From positions 1 through 59,141 of the forward strand of contig JABLUY010000224.1 in NCBI GenBank assembly GCA_013306675.1: DNA of 59,141 bases. The letters are read 5' to 3'. The position numbers were made by a program, and so were the translations under genes. The DNA is from Thraustochytrium sp. TN22 (Eukaryota; Sar; Bigyra; Thraustochytrida; Thraustochytriidae). Of this stretch, positions 1 through 9,843 are shown piece after piece. The notes under the pieces are model-generated. The model was not told the origin of the DNA. It was given only the letters and a program-made list of their open reading frames with translations, and did no database searches. The first letter of the stretch is position 1; every line of letters begins with the position of its first letter.

Positions 1-62
1 TCACTCGCGAGCAGGCTGTTCGCTACATGTCCGACACTCCCGGCTCGGGCTCGGCTCATTGA
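1..62 (+). CDS. 3' end of a paralogue of the giant PAN/lectin surface protein (partial)
   Basis: The frame beginning at base 3 reads TREQAVRYMSDTPGSGSAH and then TGA at 60-62. The gene at 2599-9639 ends TREQAVRYMSDTPGSGSGSSH then TGA, so the two tails are almost identical in protein and DNA. The differences are a short Gly-Ser insertion and a few substitutions. Only the last 19 or so codons lie in the window; the rest is off the left edge. The function is inferred solely from this match: probably a second copy of the same large type I membrane protein in a head-to-tail array. It could instead be a shorter gene or a pseudogene sharing only this tail, which the window cannot decide. Confidence 0.75.
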   Translation, partial: TREQAVRYMSDTPGSGSAH

Positions 63-495
63 TTAGCCAATGGTCAAGCAAGTTGTAGAGCCTCGGTCTG
101 CACTGGAGTCGCGCCTTGGTCGATGGATGCTTGTCTGGAGATCGATCAGAATCGGAGGTCATTTGCTTCTATCTTTGTTCATGATTCATTTGAACCTTTT
201 CTTCGATTGGCCAATAGCCAAGCAAGTTGTAGAGCCTCAGTTTGCACTGGAGTCGCGCCTTGGTCGATGGATGCCTGTCTGGAGATCGATCAGAGTCGGG
301 GGTCCTCTGCTTCTATCTTTGTTCATGATTCAATTTGATCCTTTTCTTCGATTGGCCAATGGCCAAGCAAATTGTAGGGCCTCGGTCTGCACTGGAGTCG
401 CGTCTTGGTTGATGTCTGTCTGTCTTGGGATCGAGCAGAATCGCAGGCCCCTTGCTTTTGTCTTTGTTCATGATTCATTTGATTCCTTTTCTTTT
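61..495 (+). repeat. Three tandem copies of a 145 bp repeat downstream of the partial gene
   Basis: The copies run about 61-205, 206-350 and 351-495. Each begins with a form of ATTGGCCAATGGCCAAGCAA, passes through TGCACTGGAGTCGCG, and ends near TTTGTTCATGATTCATTTGA. The same unit recurs right after the stop of the 2599-9639 gene. The period of 145 is not a multiple of three. An open frame of 145 codons runs through the copies, but it shifts phase from copy to copy, so I read the array as 3' flanking or UTR repeats and not as protein-coding. Confidence 0.85.
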
Positions 496-746
496 CTTGA
501 AAGCTAGTTATCGCTCGCTCGGCGCACTCCCGTGGCGACGTCGTTCTTTGCCCTAACTTAGTGATCACTCGTGCTGCGGTCACGGTCGCCCAGCGTCTCG
601 CGCACGAGAGCGTGGGGGTCACTGCAGCAGTACGCGGTCCTACTTCTTAGAATTGAAAGAGCTGAGGTCGCGCTGCTCGCTGATGCTCACCGCATGCGAC
701 GAGTCGGACACTCTGGCCACGCCCGCAGCAGCGCGCACTCACGCAG

Positions 747-799
747 GCTAGCTAGCTAGCTAGAGCTCTCTCTAGCTAGAGCTCTAGCTAGTAGCTAGA
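747..799. repeat. CTAG-rich palindromic tract
   Basis: GCTAGCTAGCTAGCTAG is followed by several AGCTCTAGCTAG-like blocks. Similar short tracts occur in other spacers: 21400-21429, 24987-25001, 29256-29268, 46001-46020 and 54631-54648. Their role is unknown. Confidence 0.7.
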
Positions 800-888
800 A
801 TTCTCGCTGGAGCGGTAGAGTACCACCCCCATCATGCTTTTTTCATCTTGGCCCATGCTTTCATCTTGGCCGAATACCTCCTTTGTAG

Positions 889-1250
889 ACGCCTCCTGCT
901 GCTTCTCGTCCACGTGTCCACGCACAGCGCCTTGAGCTTCTCGCCGGGCGCCTCGGCCGTCTCCACGGCAACTCGCAACAGCCGCAGCAGCCGTCGGTCG
1001 CCGCAGCCCTGTATCTTCCGCGCCGCCTCAGGCTCGCGTTCGCTCGCGGCCAGTGCAACATGAACTCCTCCTCGAGCTCCTCGAGCACCTCGACTCACTC
1101 GCCCGTGGCGGGCCTCGCGCTCGAGGCTTGAGTCGCGGCTTCGAGTCAGAGCAGGTTCATAGCGTCCTGCCAGTGGCGCCGCGGCGCACTGCACCCGTGG
1201 CCGCTGGCCGCGGCCTGCTGACTGGCTGTGATCATCGCGGCTGCGGTGCG
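889..1250. repeat. Diverged duplicate segment, copy A
   Basis: This segment shares ordered blocks with 1979-2377, including CTTGAGCTTCTCGCCGG, CGCGCCGCCTCAGGCTC, GAGTCGCGGCTTCGAGTCAG and GGCCGCTGGCCGCGGCCTGC. On the minus strand both copies contain the peptide skeleton PEAAR..QGCG...GEKLK..CV...TRS in different frames. That pattern fits a decayed duplicated coding fragment, but no parent gene is present in the window. Confidence 0.6.
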
Positions 1251-1978
1251 TTTCATCTGATCGCCGGCAGCCCGTGGCGCGGCATGCATGTTGAGCGATG
1301 GCCAGCTGGGCTGCCACGAAGTTATTCTCCACGGTTCCCCGCTGGCATCCATCACCAAGAGCAATGTGCGTGCATCGCCGTGGACGGCCTACTTGTACTA
1401 CGTGAACGCGGGCGGCCCGGCCGGATGAGTACCCGGCAGGATGGGCCGGCCTGGCCTGGTTGACGCGCTGATCAGCCTGATCTTACTAGTAGCAGTTCCA
1501 TCGGCTTCGGGCCACTGCGCAGGTGCTGCACATGCAGGGCTCGAGTTGGAAGCCGCGGCCAGCGGTCCCTCGCCGTCGGCCTGCCAGGCAGGCATGCTCT
1601 AGGCTAGGCCAGCCAGCCCACTGGCGCTGGCAGCAACTGACAGCGACTCGCGCTGCCGTCTCCAGCCTGAGCTCAGGCGCTGACTGAGTCAGGCTTAGCC
1701 TAAGCGCCGTCCGAGTGAGCTCAAATTCAACTCAAGTTGTACAGGCCGCTACTAATATTCGCCACCGTGACTGGTCCGTGACTCCGTCCGAGTCGGCGTG
1801 GCTTGACTCGGCCTCGCTTTTGTTACCTTAGTTAGGTAGTTTTGATTCTGACGGTAGCTGCGCCGTTGCTTTGGTTCCCCAGCGGCCATCGCCGGGGCCG
1901 ACTGCACGCCGCATGCACGGCCCTCTGGCCAGGTGCCTTGCAGCACACACGCACAGGTTTCCCGCTAGGTGTCATCCT

Positions 1979-2377
1979 GGCCGCTTCTCGTGCACGCGTG
2001 CACGCATATCGTCTTGAGCTTCTCGCCGGCCGCCTCGCCCTCGCGCTGGTCCCCCGCCGAAAAGCCGCAGCCCTGCGCCATCCGCGCCGCCTCAGGCTCC
2101 GAGTCGCGCTGCTGGCGGCCTGCAAGTCCTCCTTGAGGACTGACCTCGTCTCGCTCGCCGCCAGTGGCGGGACTCGGCTCGCGCTCGCTGTCACTTGGCA
2201 AGGCCTGGCGGCGCGCTTGAAGTTGGCCGTCCGAGTCCCGGGCCCGGGCCGAGTCGCGGCTTCGAGTCAGAGCAGACTCACAGGAGTCACAGCGTCCGGC
2301 GGGAACTTGAAGCGGCGCGACACGGGCCGTGGCCGCTGGCCGCGGCCTGCTGAGTGGCTGTGATCTTTGCGGCTGCG
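1979..2377. repeat. Diverged duplicate segment, copy B
   Basis: This is the second copy of the segment at 889-1250, with the same block order and several insertions and deletions. It ends about 220 bp before the start codon of the giant surface-protein gene, so it may overlap that gene's promoter. Confidence 0.6.
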
Positions 2378-2598
2378 TCTCATGTAGCCCACGGCGTAGG
2401 TACCCATCCCTACCAACTAGGCCTAGTACACTAACAAAAGGGAGTCAAGGTGGACGCAGTCACGATCCCGCTGTCACTGCACGCGTCCTGCTTTGTGATC
2501 GGGCCTTTGGTCGCCTGCGCGTGCGCTCGGCAACTCGCGCAGAACCATAACGTCGAGTGGCGCGAGCTTTGGCGAGCTCCTGAGAGGAGCTAGGGCAC

Positions 2599-5500
2599 AT
2601 GCAGCCCATCGGGGGGAGGTCAAAGACCATGACGGCGTTCGGCCTCGCGGTACTCGTCGTGCTAGTCGTACTCGTTGAGGTGACTGTGCTGGTGCGTGGA
2701 GCTGTGCAGGTTGTGCCGGATGTTCCGTACGGTAATGACAACCCGTACCCTCATCCTGGATGCACGTTGGTCAACAAAAAAAAGGTATGGAGTCTGCCTG
2801 GTGTCACCGTTCCTGCCGACAACGCAGGGTCATGTTTTTCAATTTGCAGTGCTGCAGTTTGTGCGGCCTGGGCATGGTCAAATAAAGCATCAGAGTGCCG
2901 TCTCTACGCCTTATCCGCCCCTAGTGACTGGGATCAGAGCAGTGATTCCTATGTCCAGCCTCTTCAAGCGCCCCACTACGTGTCAGGTCTCAAGAGATGC
3001 AGTGGCGACGCGGACGCGCGGAGGATGTGGGTGCGCGCTGTTGGTGGCCAGGGCTGCATGCGGGACGGCTTCAACCCGGGCAGCGACAATATCGACTCGA
3101 CGTTCGAAGAAGACATCCTGAACGTGCACGACTGCCGACGCAAGTGTCAGGAGTTCGACGACTGTGATCTGTTCACCTTTGACTCCGCGAACAACAGGTG
3201 CTGGCTGAGGAACCAAGCAGCAGTCGAGACAATCACGGGAGAAGATATCCATGAGGGTCGCACTACTGGGGCGAAGCACTGCGCAACGTGCAAGGAAGGG
3301 TTCTACATCGACACGACGCGCCCAGAGTGGGACAAATGCGTGCCATGCCCGAGCGACTCCGTTTGCGACAACAACGAGATCCTGCTCCGATGCAGCTCTG
3401 CGTGGGGATCCACTGGTGAGGTCGCTGAGAATGGCAACAGTTGTGTGTGTCGCACCGGCTACACTGGCGCAGACTGCAGTGAGCTTTCTAACGGCTGCGG
3501 AGCCTGGTCGCTGGAGGGGTTCATCAACGATGGCGCGCATAGTAGCTGTGGCTGCCTGGATGGCACGGATGGGATCACTTGTGCGAGGTTCACTCACGTC
3601 GACAACCAGGCGGAGATGGACAACTTCTGCGACGCGCTGCTGGCGGAGGACCTGGACGAGCGCTGCCCGTGCGGCCACGTACGGAACGGCGATGGCGATT
3701 GCGTTGCGCCCTCGGCCGCTGCCACGCCGGGGCTCTCCTGTCCACTCGGCTCTGCGCCCGTCGGCGACTCCTGCCTCTTCGTCGCCGGATTCCCGCACTC
3801 CAACGCGGATGCGCGCGCCGTTTGCGGCACGCTCGAGATGACGCTCGCCACCACGACGCCAGAACTTCTCGCGGACCTGACGACCCTTTTCGAGACGGCC
3901 AAGGAGACCGCGGGTGCGGAGGCTCTGGCCGGGGTGGACCTGCTCTGGCTCGGCGTGCGCTGGGCGGGCATCCTGCATCCACTCACCGAGACGCTTCCCG
4001 TGGATGGCAACCTGAGCGGCGTCCTGCTGGAGTCTGCAGCGTGGGATGACGGGACAGTCTTCGACACGGACGACGCGCAATTCGCGCCCGGCACCAGCGT
4101 CCTGGACGACAACGGGAACCGCACGTGTTTGGCGCTCAACATCAGCGACGGCCTCTTGTACGCGCGCGACTGCGCCGAGGCGCTCGGGACGGTCTGCCAG
4201 ACGCCTGCCGTCTTCAGCGAGTGCGAGAGCGGCTACACCTTCGACCCTGTATGGAGTGTCTGCGTGCCGTCCGACCTGCAGGTGGCGCCGACCTGCTACG
4301 CGGGCTGGACAGCGCTGCGCGGGGGCTGTGTGAAGCTCGACTCGACGGCAGCGAGCTTCACAGATGCAGAGGCGAGCTGCGCGGACGCCGGAGGCCACCT
4401 CGCCTCGGTGCTCGACGCCGACGAGATGGCCATCATCGAATCCCTGGTGGAAGGCGAAGCCAGCGGCGCATGGCTCGGCCTTATCCACACGACCGGTGCA
4501 GATTCTGTCTGGAACGACGGCTTCGAGGTGGACACGACCCTGATCGACCTTACGACGGATGGCTGCCTCTACGTGTCGGGCTCTACTAGCGGGCTCATGG
4601 ACTCAGATTGCGGAACGATGCGGCCGTTTGTGTGCATGCAGGACCAGCCGCGCCAGTGCGCGGACGGCTCGTACCTGATCAAGGCCGCGGACGGCACCTT
4701 TGCCTGCGAGAAGCTCGGCACGGGACTCTACACAGGCTACCTGCAAGAGTCCTATTGCGCCAAGAGTGCGTTGGAGTCCGCCAACGCGACCCGCCGGGCC
4801 GCTGGCGCCGCGCTGCTGGACTCGACGGCGCGCTGCATGGAGTCCGCTGCAAGCCAGAGCTCAACCGCGTTCCCTGCGCAGCTTGAGCGACTCGCTAAGA
4901 TTGGCCAGAGCGCCCTCTCTGCGGCCTACTTTGATACTGAGCACGCGCCCATCGACGACTACGAGCCGGCGGACAACGCGACCATGTACGACCTGTACAA
5001 GTCATCGGGCCCGTTCTACTACGCCACCACCTCGGTGCTGCTCGACGGCCTGGTGCGCCATGGGCCGGGGCTCGGCTCGTACCGCCAGGTGCCGCTGACT
5101 TCGGACGTGCAGGCCTTCCTCAAGGTCAACACGCCAGCCTTCGGCTCTTGCCGGCGCCTGCCGTGCCCGTGCGGCCAGGTGCGCGCCGCGGACAATGAGT
5201 GCTACGAGATCGACGACTCCGACGCCGGCCACTACGCGCGCGTGCAGCTGGAGCTTTATGCAGCTTACGCCCGGTGCGCGCTCGTGCCGCGCGACCAGCG
5301 CCGCGCGTCCCTCACCTTCGCGCCCATGGACCAGTTCTTCTCCCGTGCCATCTTCTGCTTGCGCGGTATGGACACCAGCGAGGACAATCGCGTGGACGCC
5401 GACAGCCAGCTCGCTGCTGTGGAGGTCATTCTCGCTATGATCGAGCTGGACGCCTCGGCCTATGGAAACACCAACCGCCTCGATAAGCAGCGGAAGCTGG

Positions 5501-8500
5501 CGGGTGAGCTCCGCGATAGCCTGGCGCAAGCGCCGCTGGTCTCGCTCACGGTGCCGCAGTATGCGCTGGAGTTCACCAAGGCGCAGATCACGACCCTGGC
5601 GGACAAGTACGAGTCGCGCGCGCACTTCTCGCTCGCGCAGGAGCTCAAGGACGACCTCGAGAACACGATTACGTCCGAACTGGCGCTGCTGGGCCAGCAG
5701 CTGGAGGCTGGCCTGGCCAGCCTTTCGACGCAACTGGCGGCGCTTTCGAACCAAATGGCCAAAGGTTTCTCGAGCGTGCACGAGGCTTTTGCGGCAGACG
5801 CCGCAACGTCCATCGCCATGAAGGAGTCAGAGGTTGAAGCGCTGGCTGACAACATAAACGACGTGTATGAGCGGGCGATGGGCTCGTACGAGTCCATGGA
5901 GACCTGGCAGGGGCGCTTTGAGGAGGCCCTCGATGAGATGAACGACATTATCTACCGCATGCTTGACATTCAGGACGAGTACAACGACGTCAAGGAGGAT
6001 CTCGAAGAGCTCAAGGAACAGCGTGCGAAGATTGGCAGAGTCATGGACATCCTCAAGGCTGTCGGAGGAGTCTGCATCATGGCTGCCGCCATCGTTCCCG
6101 GTGTTGGCCCGGCCATCGCGGCTGCAGGCGCCGGCATCATCCTCTCGGCGCTCCCTTCGCGCAGGCGGCGCCTCGAGACTCAGGCGCTGGATGAGCGCAC
6201 GCACTCGCGCGCGATGGCCACGGGCCCGGCGTCGTGCACCTTCCTCAGCCTCGCGGGCGCCGTGCAGGTCTCCACGATCCGTCAGACCGAGATGGGCACG
6301 GTTCTCTTCAGTGAGACGCCTGGTGACAGGTCGCGCACGGGCTCGCAGATTTCGACGCTGCGCCTCCGGGCTCCGTCTTCTGCAGCTGCGGGCACGCGAC
6401 TCGCGTCTTCGTCACCTCAAATTCGCGTCGCCGTCCCTGATGCCTTGGCGGTCTGCACGACGCCCATCGTCAACGCTACGCGGAGCGAATCCCGGAACCT
6501 GCTCGGCGATCACATCGCTCACCTCGAGAGCCTGGGCATCGTCACAGGTATCGACGCTGCCGGAGCTGCCTCGCGCGTGACCAACTTTCTTGACGCGATC
6601 GACAACGTGATGGGCGACGCCACTGGCGCTGACACGGCGAGCGTGGAGACCATCATCAAGCTGAAGCACGCGGACGCGGAGGTGTGCGACGGTGCGCTCA
6701 CCGTCTATCAGTGCTCTCGCCGCGCTGGCGGCCTCCCGGACGTGGTGGTCTCGTGCTGCGCCCTGCAGCAGAGCGGCATGGGCTCCTTTTTGGAATCTAC
6801 CTGTGAGCTGCCCTCCATGGCGGAGCTCGACGACCTGGGCGTGGACTGCGAGGTGCGTACGGACAACTCGGACAGGACGCTCACGCGCAGTCCGAACGAG
6901 CTCGGAACGCAAAACAAGCACGTCTACGCGCAGTGCACCCAGTCGCAGCAGTCGATCGTGCGAGGCGAGGCCATGATGGATAGCTTCCGCTTGGCCGAGG
7001 CCTTCCGTCTGAGCGCCTGCGTGGACGGCCTCGAGGTCACGGCCAGCAAGGCAGACGCTGGCTTGGACACGCCCTCCGGCTTCTGGATCGACGCGCTCAC
7101 GGTGGCGTGCCCGACCGGCGACGCGCCTGGCGCCTGCAAGGACGGCGCTGGCGTCCGTCGTTGCGAGGGCTGCCGCCGGCTCAAGGGCGACGCCACCATG
7201 TCCACGGTGTCGACACGGCGGCAGCTGCTCACGCGGAGGGCGAGCTCAAAGCGCGTGACCGAGGCTATCCCGCGGAACTGGGCACTTCGCCGCGGCTCCA
7301 AGCCCGATGATCCCGGCATCTCGCGCGCAGGCAGCTCAAACCTCGGCGCCAGTCGGCGCTTGCCCGTGACTTCCTCAACAAAGGCCACCGTCGGGAGTCA
7401 GTCGTCCAGAAGCATGTCCTCGACGATGACCCAGGTCTCCGATGCCACCTCCAGTTTCGGGGAATTGCGCTCGAACGCCGCCAACAGTGCCACTGAGGTG
7501 GAGGACAATCTGCATGCGGCGGGTGTTGTTGGGGAGATCATCCGGCTCGCCACCACAAAAATCCAGATCGAGGACGTCCCGGACTTGCCCTACGTCCCGT
7601 CCAAAGATGTCATCACAAACTCTTTCGATGTTCTCGCGGAGCTGCTCAACAAGATCGCCGAGACCATGCTCACGCTCAACACGCGCCTCGTAGTCCTGAC
7701 CTTTGACGCGGAGTACTTCGCCAATGCCGAGGAGGACGGCGTCTCGGGCGAGGCGCTGCAGCACCCGGCGCTCTGGGACAGCATCTACGCCGAGTTCATG
7801 GACCTCCTCGAGTACGACCTCTCGCTCTGCCCCAAGCTCGTGGACGACGCAAATTCCGAGCTCGGCGCTGAGGAGCGTCGCCGCCAGCTCCAGTTGCTGG
7901 AAGACGAGGTCGTCGAGCGTCGCACCGCGCTGCGGCGCCGTCTCGGGATGCGACCTGTGGACGCAGTCGACCTGCGACGCAGCCTCAAGACGAAAAAGAA
8001 TCTGGACGAGGAGATCGCCGAAAAGGAGGCTCGTCTCGAGGAGCTGCGCGAGGAGTACCGCAAGGAGCGCAAGAAGCTCACCAAGGCGTGCGGCCATTTT
8101 CGTGGCGCAGTGCGCCAGGTCACAATCTTCGGCAAGGCCATGCACGAGTCCTACATCGAGCTCATTGACCTCTTTCGCCGCGGCAAGGTGCTGGTCTCCA
8201 ACATGGCCGACCTTGAGGAGCGCCAGGCAGCCGCCGAGCAGACCGCGCAGGAGATGTTCCTCGACGGGACCAGCGTCTCGCCCGTGATGGCACGCGCGAC
8301 GCTGTCCGCGCAGGCGTCGGGCTTCGCCGTGGACCGCGCAACGCTGGCGCAGGATGCCGTCGAGGCCTTTCACGAGACCATGTTTCAGGAGAGCATCATG
8401 TCGATGCAGACCGTGGCGGAGGAGGCCCTCGTGGACTTTTGCGCCTCGGTCATCTACAGCGACCCGGACATGCTCAACAGCATCGAGGCCTTTTGCAACG

Positions 8501-9639
8501 CCGGCTACGACGGCCGCGGTCTGGGCAGCTACTCGCTGCTCACGCTGTCGGAGCGCCTCCGCAGCGCGGCCAACTCCATCGAGAAGTCGCTCGTCGACCA
8601 GTACATCGAGTACGGCCTGGTGGAGGCGGATCTAGCCATTCTGGACGTGAGCGAGCTCATCGACTTTGAGCGGCTCCGGAGCGAGGGCAGTGGCAGCTTT
8701 CGCCTCGAGGGGCCTCAGGGCGGCTTTGCCGTTCGCCCGGACAACTACACCATCAGCGCCGGCCTGGCGCGCGGAGGGCCCTACTACTGCACGGAGGACG
8801 ACTCGCTCAAGCTCGACAACCTCGAGATGGAGACGGTTGGCATGCTCTTTTACGACGCGGACGGCAATCTACTCGGACCGGTCGCGAGCGAGGGCTCCAT
8901 GACCGTGGCCATCAAGCTGCACGGGCCCTTCGTCAAGTCTCGCAGCGGGGCGTCCTACACCTTCTCGATGCCGTCCTACGACAACCTCCTCTACTCGTAC
9001 CACCTTCCCACCGAGGACGGGCGCTGCACCAGCGGCTCACCGACGCTGCTTGGCACGCTGTGCGTTGCCGGCGCGCAGTCTCAGGTCGACACAAGCAAGC
9101 AGGCGCGGCCCACGCCGTACGCCACCTGGGACTTTGCCATCTCGGGTAGCGGTGCCGCCTTTCTCGAGCGGATCGGCTCCGTCAAAATCGTTGCAGACCT
9201 CCGGGGCATTCGCAACGAGGATCTGGCCTGCCGGGTCGAGACAACGCAGTACCGCGAGGAGGTGACCGTCACCGAGACTGCATCTTCTGATTCTGACCCG
9301 GACGAGTCAAGCCCCGCCGGCCTCATCGCAGGCGTCGTCATCGGCGTTCTGGCCGCTGTTGGTGTTGCCGCCTTTTTCGTCGTGCGCCGTATGCGCCGCC
9401 GTCGTGCTCTGCAGTTCGAGGCTTCCGTCGGCTCGCAAGACCGTGACCGGACCTCGATAGCAGTTGCGGCTGGCAGCCCCGCCTACGACGCCAAGGCTTC
9501 GGGCGGCGAGCGCCGGCCCAGCTCAGGCGCCATGGCGGGTCGGCTGAGCGCCATGCTCAGTTCTATGGGCCTCACTCGCGAGCAGGCTGTTCGCTACATG
9601 TCCGACACTCCCGGCTCGGGATCAGGCTCGTCTCATTGA
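2599..9639 (+). CDS. Giant secreted type I membrane protein with PAN, EGF-like and C-type lectin modules
   Basis: This intron-free gene encodes 2346 residues and is probably a surface adhesin or receptor. Residues 11-35 form a strongly hydrophobic signal peptide; Met1 and Met11 are both possible starts. Cys-rich PAN/apple-like modules follow at about 50-134 and 150-230, then an EGF-like stretch (CVCRTGYTGADC, about 280-295). Two C-type lectin-like domains follow: a weak one at 381-533 and a clear one at about 566-680 (GHLASVLDADEM, WLGL, FVCM). Residues about 1015-1155 are a long coiled coil, followed by a hydrophobic Gly/Ala-rich stretch at about 1156-1185. A second helical, charged region lies near 1770-1850. 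A membrane helix at about 2239-2263 is followed by RRMRRRR, giving an outside-facing body and a short cytosolic tail. The tail is duplicated at base 1. Ligand and process are unknown; PAN and lectin modules usually bind carbohydrate or protein. Confidence 0.85.
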   Translation: MQPIGGRSKTMTAFGLAVLVVLVVLVEVTVLVRGAVQVVPDVPYGNDNPYPHPGCTLVNKKKVWSLPGVTVPADNAGSCFSICSAAVCAAWAWSNKASECRLYALSAPSDWDQSSDSYVQPLQAPHYVSGLKRCSGDADARRMWVRAVGGQGCMRDGFNPGSDNIDSTFEEDILNVHDCRRKCQEFDDCDLFTFDSANNRCWLRNQAAVETITGEDIHEGRTTGAKHCATCKEGFYIDTTRPEWDKCVPCPSDSVCDNNEILLRCSSAWGSTGEVAENGNSCVCRTGYTGADCSELSNGCGAWSLEGFINDGAHSSCGCLDGTDGITCARFTHVDNQAEMDNFCDALLAEDLDERCPCGHVRNGDGDCVAPSAAATPGLSCPLGSAPVGDSCLFVAGFPHSNADARAVCGTLEMTLATTTPELLADLTTLFETAKETAGAEALAGVDLLWLGVRWAGILHPLTETLPVDGNLSGVLLESAAWDDGTVFDTDDAQFAPGTSVLDDNGNRTCLALNISDGLLYARDCAEALGTVCQTPAVFSECESGYTFDPVWSVCVPSDLQVAPTCYAGWTALRGGCVKLDSTAASFTDAEASCADAGGHLASVLDADEMAIIESLVEGEASGAWLGLIHTTGADSVWNDGFEVDTTLIDLTTDGCLYVSGSTSGLMDSDCGTMRPFVCMQDQPRQCADGSYLIKAADGTFACEKLGTGLYTGYLQESYCAKSALESANATRRAAGAALLDSTARCMESAASQSSTAFPAQLERLAKIGQSALSAAYFDTEHAPIDDYEPADNATMYDLYKSSGPFYYATTSVLLDGLVRHGPGLGSYRQVPLTSDVQAFLKVNTPAFGSCRRLPCPCGQVRAADNECYEIDDSDAGHYARVQLELYAAYARCALVPRDQRRASLTFAPMDQFFSRAIFCLRGMDTSEDNRVDADSQLAAVEVILAMIELDASAYGNTNRLDKQRKLAGELRDSLAQAPLVSLTVPQYALEFTKAQITTLADKYESRAHFSLAQELKDDLENTITSELALLGQQLEAGLASLSTQLAALSNQMAKGFSSVHEAFAADAATSIAMKESEVEALADNINDVYERAMGSYESMETWQGRFEEALDEMNDIIYRMLDIQDEYNDVKEDLEELKEQRAKIGRVMDILKAVGGVCIMAAAIVPGVGPAIAAAGAGIILSALPSRRRRLETQALDERTHSRAMATGPASCTFLSLAGAVQVSTIRQTEMGTVLFSETPGDRSRTGSQISTLRLRAPSSAAAGTRLASSSPQIRVAVPDALAVCTTPIVNATRSESRNLLGDHIAHLESLGIVTGIDAAGAASRVTNFLDAIDNVMGDATGADTASVETIIKLKHADAEVCDGALTVYQCSRRAGGLPDVVVSCCALQQSGMGSFLESTCELPSMAELDDLGVDCEVRTDNSDRTLTRSPNELGTQNKHVYAQCTQSQQSIVRGEAMMDSFRLAEAFRLSACVDGLEVTASKADAGLDTPSGFWIDALTVACPTGDAPGACKDGAGVRRCEGCRRLKGDATMSTVSTRRQLLTRRASSKRVTEAIPRNWALRRGSKPDDPGISRAGSSNLGASRRLPVTSSTKATVGSQSSRSMSSTMTQVSDATSSFGELRSNAANSATEVEDNLHAAGVVGEIIRLATTKIQIEDVPDLPYVPSKDVITNSFDVLAELLNKIAETMLTLNTRLVVLTFDAEYFANAEEDGVSGEALQHPALWDSIYAEFMDLLEYDLSLCPKLVDDANSELGAEERRRQLQLLEDEVVERRTALRRRLGMRPVDAVDLRRSLKTKKNLDEEIAEKEARLEELREEYRKERKKLTKACGHFRGAVRQVTIFGKAMHESYIELIDLFRRGKVLVSNMADLEERQAAAEQTAQEMFLDGTSVSPVMARATLSAQASGFAVDRATLAQDAVEAFHETMFQESIMSMQTVAEEALVDFCASVIYSDPDMLNSIEAFCNAGYDGRGLGSYSLLTLSERLRSAANSIEKSLVDQYIEYGLVEADLAILDVSELIDFERLRSEGSGSFRLEGPQGGFAVRPDNYTISAGLARGGPYYCTEDDSLKLDNLEMETVGMLFYDADGNLLGPVASEGSMTVAIKLHGPFVKSRSGASYTFSMPSYDNLLYSYHLPTEDGRCTSGSPTLLGTLCVAGAQSQVDTSKQARPTPYATWDFAISGSGAAFLERIGSVKIVADLRGIRNEDLACRVETTQYREEVTVTETASSDSDPDESSPAGLIAGVVIGVLAAVGVAAFFVVRRMRRRRALQFEASVGSQDRDRTSIAVAAGSPAYDAKASGGERRPSSGAMAGRLSAMLSSMGLTREQAVRYMSDTPGSGSGSSH

Positions 9640-9843
9640 TTGCCCCATGGCCAAGCAAGTTGTTAAGCCTCAGTTTGCACTGGAGTCGCGCCTTGGTTGA
9701 TGGATGCCTGTCTGGAGATCGATCAGAATCGGAGGTCCTTTGCTTCTATCTTTGTTCATGATTCCATTTGATCCTTTTCTTCGATTGGCCAATAGCCAAG
9801 CAAGTTGTAGGGCCTCGGTCTGCACTGGAGTCGCGTCTTGGTT
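9638..9843 (+). repeat. One full and one truncated copy of the 145 bp downstream repeat
   Basis: Copy one spans about 9638-9783. Copy two begins at 9784 with ATTGGCCAATAGCCAAGCAA and loses similarity near 9843. It matches the three-copy array at 61-495 in both sequence and position relative to the stop codon. Confidence 0.85.

Larger units (their letters stand above)
496..2598. other. Intergenic spacer upstream of the giant surface-protein gene
   Basis: No convincing gene is visible. The spacer holds a CTAG-rich palindromic tract (747-799) and two diverged copies of one segment (about 889-1250 and 1979-2377), annotated separately. GC-rich filler lies between them. The promoter of the 2599 gene must lie in its last part, but I cannot point to a specific element. 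Confidence 0.6.

Noticed and set aside
70-507. 145-codon frame through the 145 bp repeats
   Set aside because: The repeat period is not a multiple of three, so the coded peptide changes frame from copy to copy. It looks like accidental openness.
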